Of a stretch of 64,000 nt of DNA, positions 15,344 through 25,322 are shown piece by piece (position 1 is the first letter of the stretch; each line of letters starts with the position of its first letter). The DNA comes from Pyxidicoccus sp. MSG2 (GTDB lineage Bacteria; Myxococcota; Myxococcia; Myxococcales; Myxococcaceae): assembly GCF_026626705.1 (NCBI RefSeq), contig NZ_JAPNKC010000001.1, positions 10,502,001 through 10,566,000 of the forward strand, given 5' to 3'. Both the position numbers and the translations under genes were made by a program. The notes under the pieces are model-generated. The model did not search any database, was not told the DNA's origin, and worked only from the letters and a program-made list of their open reading frames with translations.

Positions 15344-18300
15344 ATGCTCACCCGCACCATCGACTGGTCGCTCAAGCACCGGGGCGCGGTGCTGCTGGGC
15401 ACCCTGGCCCTCGTCATCTCCGGCGTCCTGGCCTTCCAGTCCCTGCCCCTCGACGCCTTCCCGGACACCACGCCCACGCAGGTCCAGGTGAACACCGCGG
15501 CCCCGGCCCTCACGCCCGTGGAGGTGGAGCGGCAGCTCACCATCCCCATCGAGCAGCAGCTCGCGGGGCTGCCACGCCTGGAGGAGATGCGCTCCATCTC
15601 CAAGTTCGGCCTGTCGCAGGTGACGCTCCAGTTCCGCGACGGCACGGACGTGTGGTTCGCGCGGCAGCAGGTGGCCGAGCGGGTGGGCCGGGTGGAGGTG
15701 CCGCACGGTATCGAGCAGCCCACCCTCGGGCCGGTGGCGACCGGGCTGGGCGAGGTCTTCCACTACCTCGTCAAGAGCAGGACGAAGAGCCTGGAGGAAC
15801 TGCGCACGCTGCATGACTGGAGCATCGCGCCCCAGCTTCGCAGTGTGCCGGGCGTGGCCGAGGTGAACGCCTGGGGCGGCCGGGAGAAGCAGTGGCACGT
15901 GGTGGTGGAGCCCCGGCGCCTTCGGCAGTTCGACCTGTCCCTGGGTGATGTGTACCGCGCCCTGGAGGCCAACAACGCCAACGTGGGCGGCGGCATGGTG
16001 GAGCGCGGTGGCGGTGCCAGCCTCGTGCTCGGGGTGGGTGTGCTGGAGGATGGCCAGGCGGTGGGGGAGGTGGTGGTGGCCGCACGCAACGGGGTGCCGG
16101 TGCGCGTGCGAGACGTGGCCCGGGTGGAGGTGGGCAGTGAGATTCGCCGCGGAGCGACCACCGCGGACGGGGAGGGCGAGGCCGTGCTGGGGCTGGGCTT
16201 CATGCTCATGGGAGAGAACTCCCACGTGGTGACGCAGGCGCTCGCTCAGCGGCTGGACGAGGTGAAGAAGAGCCTGCCCGGGGACGTCCAGGTGGACGTC
16301 GTCTACGAGCGCACAGAGCTGGTGGACGTGGTGCTGCGCACGGTGCGCACCAACCTCCTGGAGGGGGCGCTGCTCGTCATCGCCATCCTCTTCCTCTTCC
16401 TGGGCAACTGGCGAGCGGGGCTCATCGTCGCTGCCGCCATCCCCTTGTCGCTGCTGTTCGCCTTCAACGGCATGCTGCGCTTCGGCATCGCCGGCACCCT
16501 CATGTCGCTGGGGGCCATCGACTTCGGCCTCGTGGTGGACTCCTCCGTCATCCTCGTGGAGAACGCGGAGCGGCGCCTGGCCGAGGCCCGGGACGGGCGG
16601 AGCCTGCTGGAGGTGGTGCGGGATGCGGCCGTGGAGGTGCGCAAGCCCACGCTCTTCGGCGAGCTCATCATCATGGTGGTGTACCTGCCCGTGCTCGCCC
16701 TGGAGGGTGTGGAGGGCCGGCTGTTCCGCCCCATGGCGCTCACGGTCATCTTCGCCCTGCTGGGCAGTGCCCTGCTGTCCATGACGCTGATGCCGGTGCT
16801 GGCGTCCTTCGCGCTCGAGAAGGGCAGGGCGGTGCATCGGGAGCCGCGGCTCGTGCGGCTCCTCCAGCGGGGCTACCGGCCGCTCCTGGAGTGGGCTCTC
16901 TCCCATGCCCGGGCGGTCCTCGTGGCGGCGGGCCTGCTGGTGGTGGGAGCGGGGGTGGCGGCCACGCAGCTCGGCAGCGAGTTCGTCCCGCGCCTCTCCG
17001 AGGGCACCATCGTCATCAACACCGTGCGCCTGGCCGAGGTCTCCCTCTCCGAGTCCGTGCGCTACGGGGGGCAAATCGAGAAGGTGCTCCTGTCCAGATT
17101 CCCCGATGAGGTGGGGCGCGTGTGGACACGCACGGGCACGGCGGAAGTGGCCACCGACCCCATGGGCATCGAGCTGTCCGACGTGTTCGTCACCCTCAAG
17201 CCCCGGGAGCAGTGGAAGCGCGCCCGCACGCAGGAGGAGCTGGTGGCGGAGATGAAGGCGGAGCTGGCGGACCTGCCCGGCATGCGCATGGCGTTCCTCC
17301 AGCCCATCGAGATGCGCGTCAACGAGATGATTGCCGGCGTGCGCAGCGACGTGGGCATCAAGCTGTTCGGGGATGACCTGGACGTGCTCAAGGCCAAGGC
17401 GCGGGAGATGGAGGCGCTGGTGCGTGCCGTCCCCGGTGCCGCGGATGTCACCCTGGAGCAGGTGACGGGACAGCCCGTGCTGGAGGTGACGGTGGACCGG
17501 GCCGCCATCGCGCGTCACGGCATCGCCGCCCGCGAGGTGCTCGACGTGGTGGAGGCGGTGGGGACTCGCGTGGTGGGCGAAGTGCGCGAGGGCGAGCGCC
17601 GCTTCGACCTGGCCGTGAGGCTGTCCGAGGAGTACCGGAACGATCCGGCCCTGCTGGCGACGGTGCCCGTGACGGCCCCTGGAGGCGAGCACGTGCCCCT
17701 GGGCAGACTGGCCTCCATCCGAGAGGTGTCCGGTCCCACCACCATCCAGCGCGAGTGGGGCAGGCGGCGCATCGTCATCCAGGCCAACGTGCGAGGCCGG
17801 GACCTGGGCGGCTTCGTGGCCGAGGTGCGCAGCACGCTGGCGAAGGTGGAGATGCCGGTGGGCTACTACGTGCGCTACGGCGGCCAGTTCGAGAACCTGG
17901 AGCGGGCCCGGGCGCGGCTGTCCATCGTCGTGCCCGTCGCGCTGGGCCTCATCTTCCTGCTGCTGTACGTCACCTACCGGCGGGTCCTGGACGCGTTGCG
18001 CATCTTCGCGGGCGTGCCGTTCGCCCTGGTGGGAGGAGTGCTGGCGCTGGTGGTGCGCGGGCTGCCCTTCTCCATCTCGGCCGCGGTGGGCTTCATTGCG
18101 CTCTCCGGGGTGTCGGTGCTGGGGGACATGGTGCTGGTGTCCCGCGTGCGGCAGCTTCTGGGCCAGGGGCGTGCCCTGCCGGATGCAATCCGCGAGGCAG
18201 CGCTGTCCCGCTTGCGGCCCGTGCTGATGACCGCCGCGGTGGCCGCCTTCGGCTTCCTGCCCATGGCGCTCAACACGGGGATTGGCGCGGAGGTGCAGAG

Positions 18301-18511
18301 GCCACTGGCCACCGTGGTGGTGGGCGGCATCCTGTCCTCGACCCTGCTGACCCTGCTGGTGCTGCCCGTGCTGTATCGGGTCTTCGGTGCCGCCCGGGGC
18401 AAGGGTGGGTCGCATGTGGATGGGACCGCTGGCCGGCCAGGCACTCCAGGCCGCCGAGGAGCGCTACCGGGCTGGAGATGCCTCGCTCATCGAGGTGAAC
18501 CACCCCAGTGA
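15344..18511 (+). CDS. czcA: Heavy-metal RND transporter, divalent-cation type (CzcA-like)
   Basis: A 1055-residue RND pump starting four bases after the adaptor. TM4 has the canonical AIDFGLVVDSSVILVENAE motif with the acidic residues known to be essential in Cupriavidus CzcA. The CusA methionines at the first two sites are absent (FVPRLSEGTIVINTVRLAE, GIELSDVFVTLKP), so Zn/Co/Cd/Ni-type export is more likely than Cu/Ag. The last expected helix ends near TLLTLLVLPVLYRVFG. After that comes an unusual Gly/Pro/Arg-rich tail of about 35 residues that reads, out of frame, over the remnant of an outer-membrane-factor gene, so the natural stop has probably been lost. Confidence 0.93.
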   Translation: MLTRTIDWSLKHRGAVLLGTLALVISGVLAFQSLPLDAFPDTTPTQVQVNTAAPALTPVEVERQLTIPIEQQLAGLPRLEEMRSISKFGLSQVTLQFRDGTDVWFARQQVAERVGRVEVPHGIEQPTLGPVATGLGEVFHYLVKSRTKSLEELRTLHDWSIAPQLRSVPGVAEVNAWGGREKQWHVVVEPRRLRQFDLSLGDVYRALEANNANVGGGMVERGGGASLVLGVGVLEDGQAVGEVVVAARNGVPVRVRDVARVEVGSEIRRGATTADGEGEAVLGLGFMLMGENSHVVTQALAQRLDEVKKSLPGDVQVDVVYERTELVDVVLRTVRTNLLEGALLVIAILFLFLGNWRAGLIVAAAIPLSLLFAFNGMLRFGIAGTLMSLGAIDFGLVVDSSVILVENAERRLAEARDGRSLLEVVRDAAVEVRKPTLFGELIIMVVYLPVLALEGVEGRLFRPMALTVIFALLGSALLSMTLMPVLASFALEKGRAVHREPRLVRLLQRGYRPLLEWALSHARAVLVAAGLLVVGAGVAATQLGSEFVPRLSEGTIVINTVRLAEVSLSESVRYGGQIEKVLLSRFPDEVGRVWTRTGTAEVATDPMGIELSDVFVTLKPREQWKRARTQEELVAEMKAELADLPGMRMAFLQPIEMRVNEMIAGVRSDVGIKLFGDDLDVLKAKAREMEALVRAVPGAADVTLEQVTGQPVLEVTVDRAAIARHGIAAREVLDVVEAVGTRVVGEVREGERRFDLAVRLSEEYRNDPALLATVPVTAPGGEHVPLGRLASIREVSGPTTIQREWGRRRIVIQANVRGRDLGGFVAEVRSTLAKVEMPVGYYVRYGGQFENLERARARLSIVVPVALGLIFLLLYVTYRRVLDALRIFAGVPFALVGGVLALVVRGLPFSISAAVGFIALSGVSVLGDMVLVSRVRQLLGQGRALPDAIREAALSRLRPVLMTAAVAAFGFLPMALNTGIGAEVQRPLATVVVGGILSSTLLTLLVLPVLYRVFGAARGKGGSHVDGTAGRPGTPGRRGALPGWRCLAHRGEPPQ
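18426..18500 (+). pseudogene. Remnant of a TolC-family outer-membrane factor gene
   Basis: In the +1 frame relative to the end of the pump gene, about 25 codons read PLAGQALQAAEERYRAGDAS followed by LIEVN. This is the conserved helix of CzcC/TolC proteins near their C-terminus (Ala-x-x-Arg-Tyr-x-x-Gly...Leu-x-Glu-Val). Nothing upstream or downstream continues the domain: upstream is the pump's tail and downstream the frame runs into the antisense of the DUF4349 gene. The operon therefore once had a third gene after the pump, now deleted except for this piece. Confidence 0.6.
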
Positions 18512-18528
18512 GCGCGCAGCGCCCCTCG

Positions 18529-19173
18529 TCAGTCCCAGACGAACAGCCACTTCACGGCCTTCCCCAGGCCGTAGAACACCCAGCCCACGGGCCCGGGGCG
18601 CACGGGCCGGCGGAACTCCAGGCTCACCGTGGCCAGCGTCACCTGGTTGTCCATCGACTCCAGCCGCGCCTTGAGAGACTCGTACTCCGCGGTGACGCGC
18701 TCCAGCTCCTTCTCCACCCGGAGCGTGTCCTCCACCGTGACGGCCCGCTGCAAGAGCTCCAGGTACCGCTCGCGGACGCGCTCCAGGTTGGCCAGCCGGA
18801 CCTTCAGGTCCTGATGGGCCTCCGTCACGTCGTCGGCCGTCACCGACTGCTCCGCCACGTGGCCCAGCCCGGGGACCTCCCCGAGGAACACGTCCAGGCG
18901 CTCCGCCGGTACCCGCACCGTGGCCGACTCGGAGGTGACGCGCTGGGCGTAGCCTCCGTGCGTCTTCGCCAGGGACACCGCCTGCGCAGGGCCCTGCTCG
19001 GGGTCCGCGCGCTCCACCTCCAGCATCGCCGTGCGGATGATGGAGCGGTTCGCCTCGACTGACCCCGGAGCCTCCTCCGAGACGGACATCATCCCGTCCC
19101 GGGTGCGAACCGACGGCGCCCCGGAGGAACAGGCGGCGAGGACGAAGAACGAGGCGAGGAGGAGGGGACGCAC
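18529..19173 (-). CDS. DUF4349-type lipoprotein with coiled coil
   Basis: A 214-residue protein. The GTG at 19173 is preferred because AAAGGA lies five bases upstream; a GTG 24 bases earlier lacks this. The N-terminus is a lipoprotein signal (ASFFVLAAC, Cys lipidated). The rest matches DUF4349: a paired beta segment (RSIIRTAMLEVERADPE), VPAERLDVFLGEVPGLGHV, then a long charged coiled coil (about 120-180: LERVRERYLELLQ, LRVEKELERVTAEYESL) and a final hydrophobic segment (GWVFYGLGKAVKWLFV). It is thus probably anchored in the cell envelope at both ends. Function is unknown; DUF4349 proteins are common in myxobacterial envelopes. It converges with the metal-efflux operon. Confidence 0.88.
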   Translation of the reverse strand: MRPLLLASFFVLAACSSGAPSVRTRDGMMSVSEEAPGSVEANRSIIRTAMLEVERADPEQGPAQAVSLAKTHGGYAQRVTSESATVRVPAERLDVFLGEVPGLGHVAEQSVTADDVTEAHQDLKVRLANLERVRERYLELLQRAVTVEDTLRVEKELERVTAEYESLKARLESMDNQVTLATVSLEFRRPVRPGPVGWVFYGLGKAVKWLFVWD

Positions 19174-19304
19174 GGCTTTCCTTTCAGGTGAGGGCACAGG
19201 CGGCAGGTGCCCTCCAGGACGCGCGTGCCGGGCTCACGGTTCCCTACTTTCCGAACGAGCCCGGGTGACTTCACTTCGGTTCAGCGAGACGGCGGGACTC
19301 CCTA

Positions 19305-19508
19305 TCAGGAGGCCCGGACCGAGGGGACGACCGCGGGAGTCGCGACGTCACCCTCGTAGTAGATGCTGGCGCTGCCCTTCTCATAGACGACGAGCACCCG
19401 ATCACTCTGCTCCAGCAGATCGGAAGCCTTCTCCGTGGCCTTGCGAACCAGGGCGTCGAACTCTCCCGAGCGTTGCTTGCTACCCGCCCGGACTGTCACG
19501 ACTGGCAT
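19305..19508 (-). CDS. Small hypothetical protein
   Basis: A 67-residue soluble protein starting MPVVTVRAG, with AAGGAG 12 bases upstream. It contains a helical stretch (FDALVRKATEKASDLLEQSD) followed by a beta hairpin (RVLVVYEKGSASIYYEGD). No cysteines, signal or membrane segment. I do not recognise a family. Codon use is typical of the genome and the protein looks folded, so it is probably real. Its start faces the outer-membrane-like protein at 19650. Confidence 0.6.
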   Translation of the reverse strand: MPVVTVRAGSKQRSGEFDALVRKATEKASDLLEQSDRVLVVYEKGSASIYYEGDVATPAVVPSVRAS

Positions 19509-19649
19509 GCGGTGTCCCGCTCCTTGTGTCCCGCGGCGGGTGGCGCCAGGAGGACCTGGCCCCGCGCCCATCCGCGAGTAACGGACGTGTCATAGCCAAC
19601 GGAACACTTCGTTGACAAGCGCCCCGCAGCATGACGGGAAGGGACTCCC

Positions 19650-20252
19650 ATGAACCGCAAGCTCCCCGTTTTGCTGGTTTTTTCGCTTGGTCTTGCTTCC
19701 ATCGCCCACGCGCAGTCGCCACGGCCTCCCGAGCACGTGTCGCCGACGCCTGCATGGCTGCCCCGGGGCCTCTTCCTGGGGACCACGGTCCGTCAGGGCG
19801 CCGTCACCCCCCGGGTGAAGGTGCAGTGGCAGCTCACCTTCTTCCAGGACCGCAACGACGCCTTCGCGCTGCTGCTGGAGGGCGGGCTGGGGTGGGCCGC
19901 CGCCTTCCCGGATCCGGAGGCGGGCGCGCCCCAGACGCTGCTCGGCTCCTACTACGAGCACACCGCCCAGGTGGGCATCGGCTACCGCAACCAGCGGACG
20001 GGCGGCGCGCACTGGGGCTTCCAGGTGACGGGCGGCCCCGTCTTCTACGGCGCCCACTTCGATGGGGGCACCCCGGCGGACCACCGTACGACGGGCATCA
20101 TCGAGGGCCGCATCCACCTGGGCTACCAGTGGGGCGCGACGGGGGTGGGGGTCGCGGTGGGCTACTCCGAGCCCTTTGGTCTCAAGAAGCGCAGCCTCGC
20201 GCGTTCCTTCGTGGGTGGCCCGATGTTCGGGTTGTTCATGGATTGGCGCTAG
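19650..20252 (+). CDS. Predicted outer-membrane beta-barrel protein of unknown function
   Basis: A 200-residue protein with ribosome site GAAGGGA and a signal peptide (LVFSLGLASIAHAQ). The mature part is made of alternating polar/hydrophobic strands with many aromatic and Gly residues (FALLLEGGLGWAAAF, AQVGIGYRN, WGFQVTGGPVFYGAHF, RIHLGYQWG, VGVAVGYSEPFG), the pattern of an 8-10 strand outer-membrane barrel. It ends GPMFGLFMDWR. No enzymatic motif. The first codons are less GC-rich than usual, as in many signal sequences. The FHA-domain gene follows after 42 bases and may be co-transcribed. Confidence 0.75.
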   Translation: MNRKLPVLLVFSLGLASIAHAQSPRPPEHVSPTPAWLPRGLFLGTTVRQGAVTPRVKVQWQLTFFQDRNDAFALLLEGGLGWAAAFPDPEAGAPQTLLGSYYEHTAQVGIGYRNQRTGGAHWGFQVTGGPVFYGAHFDGGTPADHRTTGIIEGRIHLGYQWGATGVGVAVGYSEPFGLKKRSLARSFVGGPMFGLFMDWR

Positions 20253-20294
20253 ACTCCGAGTAAGGTTCGCGAGCGGACCACCCGCACCCCCCGT

Positions 20295-20807
20295 ATGTCC
20301 GAGCTGCTCACCGCCCATGTCTCGCGGTACCTGCGCAACCGCGGCGAGTTCGAACGCGGCCTGCCTCCCGCGCTGCTCGTCTTCACCCCCTCCGCCCTGG
20401 CGCCGGGGATGCTGGGGGACGAGGAGTACCGGATGAAGACGGTGACGAACGCGGGGGCGCCCACCCTGGGGGCGAGCGAGGCGCTGGCCTTTCCGGTCGT
20501 GAAGTCGCGGACGAATGCCTTCGGCCGGGGAATCACGGTGGGGCGCACGGGCAACAACGACGTGGTGCTGGACGACGGCAGTGTGTCCCGGTTTCACGCG
20601 TGGTTCTCCCGCGAGGAGGGGCAGGAGGGGTTCCTCCTGACGGATGCGGGCTCGAAAAATGGCTCCTGGGTGGGCGGGGTGCGGCTCACCCCCCGCCGGG
20701 CGGTGTCCGTGGAGGACGGGGCCCGGTTGCGTTTCGGTCAGGTGGAGGTGGCGTTCTACACGGCCAGCGGCTTTGTCCGGATGCTGGCCATGAGGATGGC
20801 TCCCTGA
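20295..20807 (+). CDS. FHA-domain protein
   Basis: A 170-residue cytoplasmic protein whose C-terminal half is an FHA domain. The phosphothreonine-binding signature is visible: ITVGRTGNNDVVLDDGSVSRFHAWF (Gly-Arg and Ser-Arg-Phe-His, written here with neighbouring residues), then DAGSKNGSWVGG. The N-terminal 70 residues hold no recognised domain. FHA domains bind phosphothreonine peptides made by Ser/Thr kinases, which myxobacteria have in large numbers. The next gene is a PP2C phosphatase, so the pair probably acts in one phosphothreonine circuit. There is no clear ribosome site before the ATG at 20295. Confidence 0.85.
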   Translation: MSELLTAHVSRYLRNRGEFERGLPPALLVFTPSALAPGMLGDEEYRMKTVTNAGAPTLGASEALAFPVVKSRTNAFGRGITVGRTGNNDVVLDDGSVSRFHAWFSREEGQEGFLLTDAGSKNGSWVGGVRLTPRRAVSVEDGARLRFGQVEVAFYTASGFVRMLAMRMAP

Positions 20808-20877
20808 GCCTTGCCACGTCTTCGGCGGCCTGCGTAACGTGCGGCGTCGCCTTCTGTCACACACGGGAGTGTTCGCG

Positions 20878-22152
<1,275 letters not shown>

Positions 22153-22284
22153 GACGCGCTCGAGGGCAAGCACGCGCGCGCGTCGGAGGCCCGGGGAGCG
22201 TCCGAGAAAGGACGCGTCCGGAATTTCCACCGGGAATTGCCCGTTCCGGGCCCGACCGCGGGCTATGGTCTTCGCGGCGTGCGC

Positions 22285-25260
22285 ATGCGCAACTGGACTC
22301 TCATAGGGTTGACGGCGGCCCTGCTGGTGGCGGGAGCCGCCTGGTTCGCCTCGGGCCCGCCCTCCAGCGCCCGGACGTCCGACACCTCCTCCGAGACGCC
22401 GAAGTCGGCGGCGCTGCCCACCTTCTCCGCGGTGGACGTGTCGTCCGGTACCAACGAGGGCCTCGCCCTGACGGGACGGGTGCTGGACTCCTCGGGACGT
22501 CCGGTGGAGGGTGCCGAGGTGTCCCTGTCCGCCAGCGCGGAGAAGACACTCGCCGACGTGCGCTGTGACGAGTGCGGGCAGGCCCTGCTGTCGTGCCAGG
22601 CGCGCGAGACTTCGCTGCAGACGCTGGCCTTCTTCGAGCACCAGCACGGTTTCCTCACCCCGCGCGCCACCGCGACGACGGACGCGCAGGGACGCTTCCG
22701 CTTCGAGCACCTGGCGGGCGTGTCCTTCTCCGTCTGGGCGAAGGCGCCCGGGCTGGGCGTGGCGCTCCGCGAGCGGGCCGCCCCCGGAGACCCGGTGGAG
22801 CTCTTCCTGCCACCGCTGCGGAGCATCGGCGGGCAGGTGGTGGATGACGCGGGCCAGCCCGTGCGCGGCGCGCACGTCCACGCGGTGTCCCGCCGCGTCC
22901 CGCTTCCCTTCGAGGCGACGGCCGGCGCGGACGGCGTCTTTTCCCTGGACGGACTCGGAGAAGGGCCCTTCTACGTGCTGGCCACGGCGGAGGGGTTCCT
23001 GCCCGCGGTGGAGTCGCAGGTGGAGGCAGGCCCACAGCCGGTCCGCCTGAAGCTGACGCCCGCGCGCACGCTGGAGGTGCGCGTCACCCGGAACGGCGCG
23101 CCCGCCGCGGCCACGGTGCGCCTGCGCGCGGACCACCTGTCCCGCGAGCTGAGCACGAAGGGTGAGCCGCTGCGCTTCACCGGTCTGTACCCGGACGCGG
23201 TGGTGGTGACGGCGGACGCGCCCGGGCTGGGGGCCGCGCCGCGCACGCTGACGCTGGATGCGCGCGTCACCCAGGTGACGCTGGAGTTGGAGGTCGCCGG
23301 CAAGCTGCTCGTCACGGTGGTGGACGAGCAGGGCGAGCCGGTGCCCCAGCCGGAGTTGCTGCTGCGCACGGCCCGGGGGGAGCTCATCCGCAAGGAGCGC
23401 GGCAGCACCGGCGCGCTGGTGGAACTGGGCCCCCTGGCCGCGGGCGACTACGTGCTGGAAGGCCACGCGGAGGGCTTCCGCGACGCGCAGCTCCCCGCGA
23501 AGGTGGTGGAGGGCGAGACGTCGCTCGAGCTGGAGATGGAGCGCGCCACGCTCATCAGCGGGCAGGTGCTGGACCAGTACGGCCGGCCCGCGCCGAGTGT
23601 CTCCGTCCTGGTGCAGCCCACCGGCGAGTCGGTGCTGGCGGACGCGGACGGGCGCTTCGTGGCGCAGGTGCCCACGGCGGGCCTGTACGAGCTGCACGCG
23701 CATCACTCGGAGTGGGGCGGTGGGCAGCTCAAGGTGACGGCGCCCGCCAGCGGGGTGCAACTGGCGCTGGAGCCTCGCGCGGCGCTGGAGGTGACGGTGT
23801 CCTCCTCCGGCCGCCGCGTGGAGGGCGCGGACGTGGTGCTGTGGGTGGAGCAGGAGGGCATCTTCCGGAGCGACCGCTCCTCGGGCTCGGACGGCATGGT
23901 GCCCATGCGTGGCATGCCGGCGGGGACGTACTGGATGGTGGCCTCGCACCCGGACTACCTGCCCTCGGACCGCAAGCAGGTGACGTTGGAGGACGGGCAG
24001 ACACTGAAGCTCGAGGTGGAGCTGAAGCCCGGCGCGCCGCTGTCGGGTGACGTGGTGGACGGGCAGGGCGCCCCGGTGGAGGGGGCCACGCTGGTGGTGG
24101 TGCCCCGCGGCTCCGAGCCGGTGCAGAGCGACGCGCGCGGCCACTTCGAGTTCCGCTCGCTGCGTCCGGACCGGGGCTACCGCCTGGAGGCGAGGCACCC
24201 GGGCTACGACCAGGTGGAGCGCGCCGAGGGCAAGGCCGGCGGCCCGCCCGTGCGCGTCGTCCTCAAGCGCCGCGATGTCTTCCGTGGGCGCGTCGTCGGG
24301 AGCGACGGCGCGCCGGTGCGCCGCTACCGCGTGGACGAGCACGAGGTGAACAGCCCGGACGGCCGCTTCGAGCTGCCACTGGCCACGGCGGGCGAGCGCA
24401 TCATCGCCGCGGTGGACGCGCCGGGTTACGAGCCGACGATGGTGGACCGCCCGGTGGCGCCGGACCTGGGAGACCTGGTGCTGGAGAAGCTGCCCAGCAT
24501 CTCCGGCGTCGTGCGCGAAGTGGGTGGCGGGCTGGTGGCGGACGCGGTGGTGACGTGCGACGTGTGCGACGAGTCCGTGATGTCGGGCCCGGACGGCAGC
24601 TTCACGCTGGCCAGTCCGCCGTACGTGCCGCGCTTCACCGTGTCCGCGCGCAAGGGCCGGCTCAGCGGGACGCAGTCGCTGGAGCGCGGTGGGCGCGGCC
24701 CGGTGGAGCTGACGCTGCGGCAGGCGACGCGGCTGAGCGGCCGGGTGTTCCTGGCGAACGGGAGCCCCGCGGCGGGAATCGAAGTGGAGGCGGTGAACGC
24801 GGACCGCAGCGAGCCGCTCACCATCGTCACCGGTCCGGATGGTAGCTACAGCGTGGAGGTGTCTCCGGGCAGCTACCGCTTCGCGCTCGGCGCCAACCGC
24901 GAGTTCTCCGGCGAGCCGACGCTGGTGCTCCAGGTGGCCGGCGCGGAGATGCACCTGGACCTGGGGCCCGCGCCGGGCACCGCGTCCCTCACCGTGCAGC
25001 TCAAGCCCGAGCGCGGCAAGGCGCTCTGGGTGGTGGCGGGGGAGGTGTCGGACGTGGGCGACCCGCCGGCCACGGCGCTGATGCGCTCGCGCTGGGCGCA
25101 GCTCGTGTACCAGCCGCGCAGTGAGACGGTGGTGCTCAACGGGCTGCCCCCGGGGCGGTACACGCTGGTGTGGGGCCACTTCCACGTGGAGACGCCCGGC
25201 GGGCCGGAGGTGCGCGTGGTGGACGTGCCCTCGCGTGGTGAGGTGGCACTGGGGCGTTGA
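22285..25260 (+). CDS. Large secreted/anchored protein of carboxypeptidase-regulatory-like (Ig-like) repeats
   Basis: A 991-residue protein with one N-terminal membrane segment (LIGLTAALLVAGAAWFASG). It then has about ten tandem beta-sandwich repeats recognisable by phrases such as GRVLDSSGRPVEGAEVSL, GQVVDDAGQPVRGAHVHA, GQVLDQYGRPAPSVSVLV, GDVVDGQGAPVEGATLVV, GRVVGSDGAPVRRYRV and GRVFLANGSPAAGIEVEA, each followed by D-x-x-G-x-F/Y and a strand ending in a Gly-Tyr or Pro-Gly turn. These are carboxypeptidase regulatory-like domains, usually adhesive or scaffolding. Two CxxC pairs occur (CDECGQALLSC near residue 93; CDVCDESV near 757). No enzymatic domain is seen. The start is uncertain (GTG 22279 or ATG 22285) because the ribosome site is weak. 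Confidence 0.87.
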   Translation: MRNWTLIGLTAALLVAGAAWFASGPPSSARTSDTSSETPKSAALPTFSAVDVSSGTNEGLALTGRVLDSSGRPVEGAEVSLSASAEKTLADVRCDECGQALLSCQARETSLQTLAFFEHQHGFLTPRATATTDAQGRFRFEHLAGVSFSVWAKAPGLGVALRERAAPGDPVELFLPPLRSIGGQVVDDAGQPVRGAHVHAVSRRVPLPFEATAGADGVFSLDGLGEGPFYVLATAEGFLPAVESQVEAGPQPVRLKLTPARTLEVRVTRNGAPAAATVRLRADHLSRELSTKGEPLRFTGLYPDAVVVTADAPGLGAAPRTLTLDARVTQVTLELEVAGKLLVTVVDEQGEPVPQPELLLRTARGELIRKERGSTGALVELGPLAAGDYVLEGHAEGFRDAQLPAKVVEGETSLELEMERATLISGQVLDQYGRPAPSVSVLVQPTGESVLADADGRFVAQVPTAGLYELHAHHSEWGGGQLKVTAPASGVQLALEPRAALEVTVSSSGRRVEGADVVLWVEQEGIFRSDRSSGSDGMVPMRGMPAGTYWMVASHPDYLPSDRKQVTLEDGQTLKLEVELKPGAPLSGDVVDGQGAPVEGATLVVVPRGSEPVQSDARGHFEFRSLRPDRGYRLEARHPGYDQVERAEGKAGGPPVRVVLKRRDVFRGRVVGSDGAPVRRYRVDEHEVNSPDGRFELPLATAGERIIAAVDAPGYEPTMVDRPVAPDLGDLVLEKLPSISGVVREVGGGLVADAVVTCDVCDESVMSGPDGSFTLASPPYVPRFTVSARKGRLSGTQSLERGGRGPVELTLRQATRLSGRVFLANGSPAAGIEVEAVNADRSEPLTIVTGPDGSYSVEVSPGSYRFALGANREFSGEPTLVLQVAGAEMHLDLGPAPGTASLTVQLKPERGKALWVVAGEVSDVGDPPATALMRSRWAQLVYQPRSETVVLNGLPPGRYTLVWGHFHVETPGGPEVRVVDVPSRGEVALGR

Positions 25261-25322
25261 GGCGGCGGCACCGCCGTGCGGCGCGGGTTGCGAGCCAGCG
25301 GGCGTGCGCATTAGGAAGCCGC

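Noticed and set aside
22153..22284. An in-frame continuation after the PP2C-cNMP stop codon
   Set aside because: The codons after the stop look coding for about 25 residues, but the stop is clear and both domains are complete, so no pseudogene is called.
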